Shown: one piece after another, positions 26,627-34,175 of the stretch
How the letters are laid out: every line of letters begins with the position of its first letter
Numbering within the stretch: position 1 is the stretch's first letter
Origin: Stentor coeruleus
Lineage: Eukaryota; Ciliophora; Heterotrichea; Heterotrichida; Stentoridae
Assembly: GCA_001970955.1 (NCBI GenBank)
Contig: MPUH01000659.1
Coordinates: forward strand, 1 to 41,232
DNA: 41,232 nucleotides
Direction: 5' to 3'
Made by a program: the position numbers and the translations under genes
The notes under the pieces: model-generated
What the model saw: the letters and a program-made list of their open reading frames with translations, nothing else
Databases searched by the model: none
What the model was told of the DNA's origin: nothing

Positions 26627-27373
26627 ATGCCGACTTTCGTAGAGCTGAACGAGCAAATATATGAATCTCTAAAGAGCCTAAGAAAAACACCAAAAGAGTT
26701 TGCCAGAATAGTAAGAAAGAAGCTTCCAAATTATAAATCTCATGGTCTATACCATCGAGATGGGTTCATTCCTGTGAAATACATAGAAGGTAGACAAGCA
26801 GCCGAAGCTTTAATCGAAGAATTAAAAGACTTAGATGCTCTTCCTAAGCTCAGTAAAAGTAATGGTTTAACAAGTGCTGCCTTACATTTAGCATATCTTA
26901 TAAGTCAAGGTGTTGAAATGGAAGATATTTCCCCAACAAAAACAATAGGTGAATATGGTTATTGGTATGGTAATGTGTTAATGCTTATAGATGAAGGGAA
27001 TATAGAAGGTGATGAAGTTGTACAATCATTACTTTTAGATGATGGTCTAAAAGAAAAAACTAATAAAAAAGCTATTTTGAATCCATCGATGAAACTTTGT
27101 GGGATTGGAGCTGTACCTAAAGAAGTTTCTGGAGCTTTGGTAGTCATACTTGTTGCCACAGATTTCATTGAAAAAAAAGATGCGAATGAAGTTGTACCAT
27201 CTGAAGATGAACTTCCAAAGTATCCAGAATTAGATCAATGGGTAGAAGATGCAGTAAAGTTGGATTGTGAAATTACTCATGAGTCGATTGGAGATAAAAC
27301 TATTACTAGGGTTAAACAAAGCTGGCAACTTGCTGATTCAAGTACGGTTATTACTGAAAAAGTCATTGAGTAG
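26627..27373 (+). CDS. CAP/SCP-like domain protein without signal peptide
   Basis: 248 residues. Family marks of the bacterial/protist-type CAP (SCP/PR-1) domain: a leading helix SLRKTPKEFARIVRKKLP, in the place of the N.IR.NP.AFA helix; LYHRDGFIPVKYIEG; LTSAALHLAYLISQG in the helix that precedes the usual S-H-T; EYGYWYGNVLMLID in place of the GENI strand; a VVQSLLLDDGLKEKTNKKAI helix with LNP; and KLCGIGAVPK, as in the xxVGIGxxxH strand. Canonical CAP cavity His/Glu residues appear altered. There is no secretory signal, so it should be cytosolic, unlike most CAP proteins. After residue 185 an acidic tail follows. TAG stop. Confidence 0.72.
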   Translation: MPTFVELNEQIYESLKSLRKTPKEFARIVRKKLPNYKSHGLYHRDGFIPVKYIEGRQAAEALIEELKDLDALPKLSKSNGLTSAALHLAYLISQGVEMEDISPTKTIGEYGYWYGNVLMLIDEGNIEGDEVVQSLLLDDGLKEKTNKKAILNPSMKLCGIGAVPKEVSGALVVILVATDFIEKKDANEVVPSEDELPKYPELDQWVEDAVKLDCEITHESIGDKTITRVKQSWQLADSSTVITEKVIE

Positions 27374-27459
27374 ATTAAATAAATAGTGATAGAGTATATT
27401 GATTGGGTTTTTTAGAAGATGGGATTTATATTTAAAAAGGGTTTTAGGTGAGGATTGTG

Positions 27460-28385
27460 AGAAATTTGATTGAAATAAAGATTAAATATCATAGTGAATA
27501 TGATAATATAATAATGTTATGCTTGGAAAGTTAAAAAAAATATATCAATGCTAATGATAACCCGGATTGCGAATGTGTTATAAAATGTATAGTTTTACTC
27601 TGTTATAAAGAGTATTTTATAGTTGTTAATGAGCTTCTTTAAGGCAATTTATATGAGTTTCTCAAATACAACCGTGGGCATAATGATAAATTTACTTCAA
27701 ATCGGCTGTATATTAAATCCTAAAAGGTCTTGAACATATTTACAATTTGAAACTTATCAATGTGATCTTAAATAAAAAAGATCTTTATAAAATCATATTC
27801 ACAATGTGAAGTCAAAATTATCAACCTTGGCAGTGTATACTTTATATACAATTACCTTGGATCATATATCCAAAGCTGTAGTTATAGAGTCCGCAAGAGA
27901 TTAATTTAGGCTGTCAATATGATTATAAAATAAATTTCTAATCTTTAGGTTGTATTTCATATGAACTTTATACAAAAAATGCTTTATTTCAAAGCATTTA
28001 TGTCCAAAATCTTCTCATAAAGATTTCTTAGTATATACCTTTATTTGAAGAAGTTCATAGAATAAGCGACATGGTGTATTTTTTTTCCAAAAGAAAAACC
28101 ATATATCAAGAAATCAAAAAGAAAAATCTTCAAACAATCATCATTTATCAGAAGAAACGACTGAATTGATAAAACTTGCTAGGAAAAACCAAAAAAAAAA
28201 TCAGGCTTTTGATTCCTAAGAAAAACCGAATAAAAAGCCAACTTCATTGCAGCAACATGATTTTTGTATAATTTTAAGATTCTTATTAAACCCTAATAAA
28301 AATAGAATGCTTACGGTTAAATAAGCGCTTAGACATTCACTTACAGCAGAATGTAAATATCAAGATGATCTTTGAAATAGATTAA
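27460..28385 (+). pseudogene. Decayed DYRK-type protein kinase
   Basis: Two plus-strand frames, with an indel near 27885-27905, spell most of a DYRK kinase domain, broken by many stops. In order: NPDCECVIKC, ELL*GNLYEFLKYNR, IKSYSQCEVKIINLGS (the strand before the DFG position, here N-L-G), GSYIQSCSYR (the YIQSRSYR activation segment), LGCQYDYKI, SLGCISYELYT, IYQEIKKKN, FLLNPNKNRMLTVK and AECKYQDDL. The HCDLKPEN catalytic loop is lost among stops. The order and wording match the plant-type DYRK subfamily (IKSY...IDLGSSCF), a different subfamily from the intact DYRK at 29795-31321. No intact ORF remains, and no set of 15-nt introns rescues it. It ends against the convergent small membrane-protein gene. 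Confidence 0.82.
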
Positions 28386-28395
28386 GTTATGGTAT

Positions 28396-28650
28396 TTAAA
28401 TTTTGGATGCTTTTTGGCCGAAGTATTGAGATTTTATAGTGATTTCTAGGGTTGAGTCAAGAAACATACGCTTGTAAATCTCATAAATAAGGCAACATAT
28501 AGACCAAGTTAGTATTATGCATATGAGGATTGAACCAAAGAGATAATTAGAGGCAAAATCTAAGAGGACTTCAAGAGTACTAGGTGGTTTGGGTCTGACT
28601 ATAGGAAAAGCTTGAGCATAAAAAAACAGCAATAGCAGCCATGCTACCAT
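28396..28650 (-). CDS. Small single-pass membrane protein
   Basis: 84 residues. An N-terminal signal peptide (MVAWLLLLFFYAQAF) is followed by a short Pro-rich luminal or extracellular part and a membrane segment (LFGSILICIILTWSICCLIY), then about 30 cytoplasmic residues with basic and polar composition. This gives a type I topology. No known family recognised. It lies 88 nt downstream of, and on the same strand as, the secreted LamG-like gene, so both could be co-regulated secretory-pathway genes; that is inference. ATG at 28650, TAA stop. Confidence 0.65.
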   Translation of the reverse strand: MVAWLLLLFFYAQAFPIVRPKPPSTLEVLLDFASNYLFGSILICIILTWSICCLIYEIYKRMFLDSTLEITIKSQYFGQKASKI

Positions 28651-28738
28651 ATTATTTATGGTATAACAAATATAAATCTTCAGCAGGATAGTTGATTTTG
28701 TTTATGAATATAAAGGTTTTTATATAAATATCTGCAGC

Positions 28739-29770
28739 TTATTCTAAATTAAGGCAGCAAATGCCAAGTCCTGAACTATCGCTTTCCGTGTTTGTCGAAG
28801 CTGTTGACCAAATATGACTATTCCAATCAGTCCAGCCCATAGCCCTCGCTACTGCATATCCTGAAGAATGCAACTCAATCGATGTGCAAATATGATGGGT
28901 ATCCGGACACGCTTCTACCGCTTCTTCATAAGCACAATTAATACAACTTAATCTAATAAAATACGGTTCTATAGCTCCAAGGGCTCCAAAAGCTTCAGCC
29001 TCAATCTCTTCTTCCATCAATTCTCTATTATCATAATACTTCAAGTCATCTAAATACATAGAAATAGGACAATTTTCACTAGTCCAAGGAGTATTTCCAA
29101 CATAAAAAGGATTTTTATTAGTCTCAGTCCACCCATTTGTTGAATTAACCGCATCAATAATCCCATTCACATAAAGCCTAATTCTTGATTGTGTCCTCAC
29201 AACAGCAATATGATGCCATTTATAATAAGGAATTCTTGCATTAGAAACTGCATATTCACCTTGTGGAAATTGTATCATTTCATCAGTAGATACATAAACT
29301 TTTAAAAACTTATCTTCACGATCATAGTAAATACCTGGGGCTCTTTGATATACAAGATTTGCTTCATCATCAGTACCTTTATGGATTATAGGACACCAGC
29401 GAAGACCTGTATCTGAAGGGTCTTTATGCATATAAAGCCAAAAGGTCATAGTGAAAATTTTTGACTCAAAAGATGAGGAATGAGGGATTTCTATATATTG
29501 TCCTTCAAGGATGTTAAGACTATGACCTTTAGATGATCTTGAAGGTGCTGCTGGACCTGGAGATTTACAATGATTACTTGAACCTGAGTAGTCTAAGCAT
29601 GAGTTATCGTCAAAAGTCCAGTGGCCGACAAGATTGTCGGCTGTTGATAAAGGCATTATAACAGTTTCTCCTCCAAACAAGCAGATTCCTCCACCGAGGT
29701 TCATGTCGCATAATTCTTGACTTGCTACGAATAAAAACACTAGGCTTATAAGGATTACCGTTTTTACCAT
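28739..29770 (-). CDS. Secreted LamG/concanavalin-fold protein with Cys-rich end
   Basis: 343 residues. Signal peptide at 1-17 (KTVILISLVFLFVASQ). Residues about 45-245 resemble a Laminin_G_3/concanavalin-like domain: LVGHWTFDDNSCLDYSGSSN, SLNILEGQYIEIPHSSSF, FTMTFWLYMHKD, YYKWHHIAVVRTQSRIRLYV and MYLDDLKYYDN, the usual end of the fold. Residues 270-343 form a Cys-rich module (LSCINCAYEEAVEACPDTHH, GYAVARAMGWTDWNSHIW, GLGICCLNLE) with eight or so cysteines. Extracellular or surface-attached, possibly carbohydrate- or matrix-binding; ligand unknown. Only 24 nt separates its start from the end of the DYRK gene on the same strand. Confidence 0.75.
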   Translation of the reverse strand: MVKTVILISLVFLFVASQELCDMNLGGGICLFGGETVIMPLSTADNLVGHWTFDDNSCLDYSGSSNHCKSPGPAAPSRSSKGHSLNILEGQYIEIPHSSSFESKIFTMTFWLYMHKDPSDTGLRWCPIIHKGTDDEANLVYQRAPGIYYDREDKFLKVYVSTDEMIQFPQGEYAVSNARIPYYKWHHIAVVRTQSRIRLYVNGIIDAVNSTNGWTETNKNPFYVGNTPWTSENCPISMYLDDLKYYDNRELMEEEIEAEAFGALGAIEPYFIRLSCINCAYEEAVEACPDTHHICTSIELHSSGYAVARAMGWTDWNSHIWSTASTNTESDSSGLGICCLNLE

Positions 29771-29794
29771 ATATTTTTATATAATTTAAGAAAA

Positions 29795-31321
29795 TTAAGG
29801 CAATGATTTTTTACTAATGATCGAAGACTTACTTGATGGTTTCTGACTTTTAACCCAAGGATGACTAAGAGCTTCATCTGGGGTTAGTCTTTTAGTTGGG
29901 TTCCATTCTAAGCATTTTTCAATGAAATTCAAGAAGTCACTATCACACCCTTTGATCACATCTGAAAGTTGGTTTCCTGAAGGGACTATAATCTTTCCAC
30001 ACAAAAGCTTTGTTGTTTTAAGTGATGTCCCATCAAAAAATAATGATTTTCTACATGCTAAAGGGAATATTTCTTGTGGAGGCATTCCTAATGTTGATAT
30101 TATATAAAGCAATTGATCAAATTCTGACTCACCAGGCCAAAGTGGCTGCCCTGTTTGTAATTCAACTAATATACACCCAAGGCTCCACATATCTATAGCT
30201 GGTGTATATGGGATTCCTAATATAATTTCTGGAGCTCGATAAAATCGACTTTGAATATAAGTGTGAAGCCTTTCTGGAACAAAACATGATGATCCAAAGT
30301 CTATAAGTTTAATTGTTGCTTTTTGAGGATTAACTAAAAGAATATTTTCAGGCTTTAAATCACAATGGACTATATCTAATTTTTTTGTGTATTGCAAAGA
30401 TATGAGAACTTGTTTGGCAAAACATTTGATTAATGATGGGGAAATACCTTCAAAACTGTTTAGTCGGAGAAACTCATAGAGATTTACGCTTATGAGTTCA
30501 AAAGTTATACATACATGGTTGCGGAACATGAAATAATTTTTCATTCTGATTATGTGTTTTGTATCGTCAGGGTCACATTCACGCATGGTTTGTAGGATTT
30601 TTATTTCTATCCTGGCTTGTTGATGGAATTTCGGTTTGTTTTTGATGACTTTTATAGCGACTTTTTCTTTCTTTTTGTGATCGAAACATTCGCATACTTG
30701 ACCGAAACTTCCTTTACCTAGTAATGAGAGGATCTCATATCTATAAGCTATATGATCTCGTTTAACAAGTAAATAATCTGTGTGTGGATCATCATATCCA
30801 TGATTTTCACACTCAATCTTAGGGACTATTTTATTATTTATAGTTCCGACAAAGTATACTTCACTATATTTAAGTACCTCTCCTTTTTCATACGAATTAA
30901 GTTCTGATTTTAGCACATTCAAAGCTTGAACAGGTTTTAAAGGGTACTCGATTTCTTCTGGAGACAAATAAGAGTTCTTTGGGGATAAGGAAAATTTTAA
31001 AGATCTATTCGAAGTGTTTGCAATTAATTTCGATGAATTTTTTCGTACTCGAGCCACTGGAGATGTGATTTGAATTTTAGATGAAACTTTCGGTGAGGAT
31101 AACAGACTTGAGATTTTCGTGCTACGGTTCTTTTTGAGACTTGGTTTTTTTTTCACAGGATCAGTTGAAATTTTAGGGTCACTTCTTTTGGTCTTAAGAC
31201 GTTTTTGTGAGGTTTTTGTTGTTTTTTTTTGTAGGGATTTCCGAGAGGTTGGCGAAAGGAAAGATGAAGTATCTTTATGTGATTCGTCTAGTTTTGGCAA
31301 GCTTTCGTTGTTGGAAATCAT
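29795..31321 (-). CDS. DYRK2-class dual-specificity protein kinase
   Basis: 508 residues. 1-130 are Ser/Lys-rich and disordered. The DYRK-homology box precedes the kinase: ALNVLKSELNSYEKGEVLKY, YFVGTINNKI, GYDDPHTDYL and RDHIAYRYEIL, as in DYRK2/3. Kinase marks: GKGSFGQV 202-209, AIKV Lys224, HCDLKPENILL from 319, DFGSSCF from 341 and YIQSRFYRAPE from 355, followed by DMWSLGCILVELQTG. Tyr355 corresponds to the tyrosine autophosphorylated during translation in DYRKs; the preceding Tyr of the usual YTY is His353 here. A short Ser/Lys tail follows. All catalytic residues are present. DYRKs act in growth, cell-cycle and morphogenesis control. Confidence 0.9.
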   Translation of the reverse strand: MISNNESLPKLDESHKDTSSFLSPTSRKSLQKKTTKTSQKRLKTKRSDPKISTDPVKKKPSLKKNRSTKISSLLSSPKVSSKIQITSPVARVRKNSSKLIANTSNRSLKFSLSPKNSYLSPEEIEYPLKPVQALNVLKSELNSYEKGEVLKYSEVYFVGTINNKIVPKIECENHGYDDPHTDYLLVKRDHIAYRYEILSLLGKGSFGQVCECFDHKKKEKVAIKVIKNKPKFHQQARIEIKILQTMRECDPDDTKHIIRMKNYFMFRNHVCITFELISVNLYEFLRLNSFEGISPSLIKCFAKQVLISLQYTKKLDIVHCDLKPENILLVNPQKATIKLIDFGSSCFVPERLHTYIQSRFYRAPEIILGIPYTPAIDMWSLGCILVELQTGQPLWPGESEFDQLLYIISTLGMPPQEIFPLACRKSLFFDGTSLKTTKLLCGKIIVPSGNQLSDVIKGCDSDFLNFIEKCLEWNPTKRLTPDEALSHPWVKSQKPSSKSSIISKKSLP

Positions 31322-32602
31322 TTGACTTTATACAGATTTAAATATTATTAGAGTTTTTTAGGTATATTAAATGTGCAAAATAGTGGGCGTTTAATGATTA
31401 TTGATATAGGGAAATTTAGATTTAGGTTATATGAAGAGAGGTTTGAGAGAATATTAAGGGTTAAAGATAAGCTAAGTAGTTAGGTTGAGATGGGGTTTTG
31501 GATTTTCAAATGAAAAATATTATAAATTTGGATTTTTATATTATTTATGAGGATGAACTTGGGGTTATGTTGTATGGATGATTTAAGTGATAAATTTTAG
31601 GGTATTTTGGGGTTTGGTTAATGAGAGTTTTGATGTAATGATATTTTGATGATAAATTTAATATATTTTTCAATTTTTTGTTGTAATTTGCCCCTCTTCT
31701 ATAATATTAATGCACAAAATAAGACTTAATAAACTTATATAATTTTTTAAAATAGTTTACTTTTATTAATCACATCTTAAACATATATACATAAAACACT
31801 ATATTCCAGTTTGATCTTAGGCTTAATTCAAATTCTAAATCATAATAAACCTATTAATCATAATCTTCAAAGCCTCACATAAAATATATAAATCCTTACA
31901 TTTCTAATATATCTTTATAATCATCCTTCTTATGAATCTTCTTTTAAACCTTATGATTTAACTAAAAAATATGAAAAATCAAACAATATATTTAAAATAT
32001 TTACACAATCAAATTATAAACTTGATATTTGAATATAAAACTAAATAAAATTCGAAAATATCATTTCATTTTTATAACTTTTTTTACTATGTTTAAATGG
32101 TCCTAGCAATAGAACTTATTTGAAGGGTTTAACATAGAAATGATAAGATTTTTTTATTATGATGAAGTATATCTTTGATAATTAGAAACATATGGAAATT
32201 TAGATTTAATTTATGAATAAGGATGCTAAAAAAATCATAAAATAAAAAAGCCTTTTAGTGAAAATTAGGTATGTAATTTGATAAAGAGACTGAATTTTAA
32301 AATCTAAACTAGATATTATATAGCTTATATGGATTATGTAAAGCTTAAATATGAAAATAGTAATAATTTTTATTCCATCAGAAATGTTAATATAAATGCA
32401 TTAACAAATAATTTAACTTTTAATCATCTTATAATTCAATTCTATATTATAAATACATAAAACTAGATATGAAACTGATTAAAAACCCCTTAACCTTATC
32501 TTTTATTCCAAAAATAAACTCACACATCTTTAAAAATATAACTTTATAACATAATCATAATACAAATAACCTAATTTCTTATATTTATATAATAAAATAT
32601 AA
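31322..32602. other. Long gene-free stretch holding a kinase relic
   Basis: 1281 bases. 31322-31640 is nearly free of C (upstream of the DYRK gene); 31690-32060 and 32400-32602 are nearly free of G. Between them, 32070-32390 is of mixed composition and carries the decayed kinase listed next. The change of composition itself marks the relic. Confidence 0.6.
32070..32390 (+). pseudogene. Decayed CAMK/CDPK-like protein kinase fragment
   Basis: A single plus-strand frame, broken by TAA, TAG and one TGA, reads IEMIRFFYYDEVYL, two stops, LETYGNLDLIYE, KNHKIKKPFSEN, VCNLIKRLNFKI, and YYIAYMDYVKLKYENSNNFY. This follows the order of a CAMK-type kinase from the strand before the hinge to the catalytic loop: IV.LF..Y.DE.YLYLV.EYC..GDL, then PFSE...  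and I.HRDLKLENLLFENSNN. HRD has become YMD. Both flanking genes are on the opposite strand and no ORF survives, so I call it a relic. It lies only 200 nt from the intact CDPK gene. Confidence 0.6.
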
Positions 32603-34175
32603 TTACTTGCAAGCATTTGAATTTCCTACTCTCAACATAATCTTTTTAAACTCATTATAATCGATTTCTCCATCACCGTCAATATCAGCTTCCATAATAA
32701 GTTTTACCCACATTTTGTCTTTATAATGATGACCATTACCTAATGCTTCTCTAAGTTCTTGTGCATTTATTTTCCCACTATTATCTGTGTCAAATGCTTT
32801 AAAAGCTATTTCTAGATATTTATCTGATATTAATTCTTCAGGTTTTATTGAAGCTGCAAGGAATTCAGTATAGTCAATATATCCTGAGTTGTTTATATCA
32901 GCTTTTTTTATTATCTTGTCCACTTCAATCTCAGCTTCTTTTGATCCAAGTTTAGCCTTATAGGCTTCAAGAAGTTCTTCCCTGCTTAGTTTTCCATCGT
33001 TGTTTTTATCAATTGATTTAAAAAACCCAATTGATTTATGTGCTTCTTCCTTTGATAAGAAATTTGATGCTATAAAAGTTAAAACAATATGCTGAAGTTT
33101 GTATTCAGCTTGAAAACTCGATAAATTTTCCCAGACATTTTTCTCTACTTCCTCAGTAATGCTATCATGGCGAACATCCTTATGAAACCATGGATGTTCT
33201 AAAGCTTGTAAAGCAGAAATCCTTACATTTGGGTTTTTAACGAGCATTTTCCTAAGAAGCTCTTTAGCCAAATCGCTGACAGAATTCCACTCAGGACCAT
33301 CATACGATATACACCCTTTGACAATGTTAAGTAATATAAAATTTTCATTTGGCCCAGTAAAAGGAGCTTTTCCTGATAGAAGTATATACATAATAACCCC
33401 ACAGCTCCAAATATCACATTTTTCTGTATAACTTCCATGAAGAACTTCAGGTGCTACATATAAAGGCGTTCCATATTTTTCTGTCATTTTAGATTTTGGC
33501 TTAAAAATCGTCGATGTTCCAAAGTCAATAATTTTAATCAGAGCATCTGATGAATCTTTATCAAGTAAAATATTATTTAATTTCAAATCTCTATGGACAA
33601 TATTGTTTGAATGGCAATAAGCTACTCCACTTAAGATTTGTTTCATAAAATATTTTGCATCAGCTTCGCTTAAGTATTTTCTTTTCATAACATAATCCAG
33701 AAGCTCTCCACCTTGAACGAATTCTGTTACTAGATGGTAATAATCATCATCATCATAGACTTCGAATAGTTTTACTATATTTGGATGATCTAGATTTTTT
33801 AAAACTTCTACTTCATCTAGGAGTTTTGTTTTCGCTTTTTGGCTTGAGGATAAACCTGATTTTTTTACACTTTTAATCGCCCTTTTGACTGAGTTTAGTT
33901 TTGATAAGGCGCATCTGACTACGCCATATGAGCCATGGCCAAGTCTTTGGTCAAAGTTGTAATGCTTATAAATATTAGTCTCATCTGACTACACCATATG
34001 AGCCATGGCCAAGTCTTTGGTCAAAGTTGTAATGCTTATAAATATTAGTTTTATGTTCCTTTATGAAGGACCCTGCGTTTAATTTTAGACTGTCTTCATT
34101 ATTTACTTTATCACTGGCTGAAGTTTTAGAACTCACAATTACATTGCTTGAAGAATCACTTGGTGAGCAACCCAT
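32603..34175 (-). CDS. Calcium-dependent protein kinase (CDPK) with four EF-hands
   Basis: 500 residues once a 70-nt duplication (33912-34049) is collapsed: 1573 minus 70 is 1503 nt, exactly in frame. As written the frame breaks at TGA just after VVR (33979-33981). The N-terminus MGCSPSDSSS predicts myristoylation and palmitoylation. Kinase: LGHGSYGVV near 55-63, Lys77 in KRAIK, HRDLKLNN near 171-178, DFGTS near 194, and GTPLYVAPEVL. The loop reads HRDLKLNN where most CDPKs have HRDLKPEN; the catalytic Asp and metal-binding Asn remain. The junction domain is followed by four EF-hands with canonical loops: DKNNDGKLSREE, DINNSGYIDYTE, DTDNSGKINAQE and DIDGDGEIDYNE. Calcium releases the autoinhibitory junction. 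ATG at 34175. Confidence 0.9.
33912..34049. repeat. 70-nt-period tandem duplication in the CDPK gene
   Basis: Bases 33912-33979 recur at 33982-34049 with a G/A difference (acgcc against acacc) and no N. It shifts the frame across the glycine loop. Two bases separate the copies. Probably an unmerged contig overlap. Confidence 0.88.

Noticed and set aside
28281..28300. Telomere-like words (AAACCCTAA) as telomere remnants or chromosome ends
   Set aside because: Only single copies occur here and near 40855 and 41057; no tandem array, so they are at most promoter words or chance in A/T-rich DNA.
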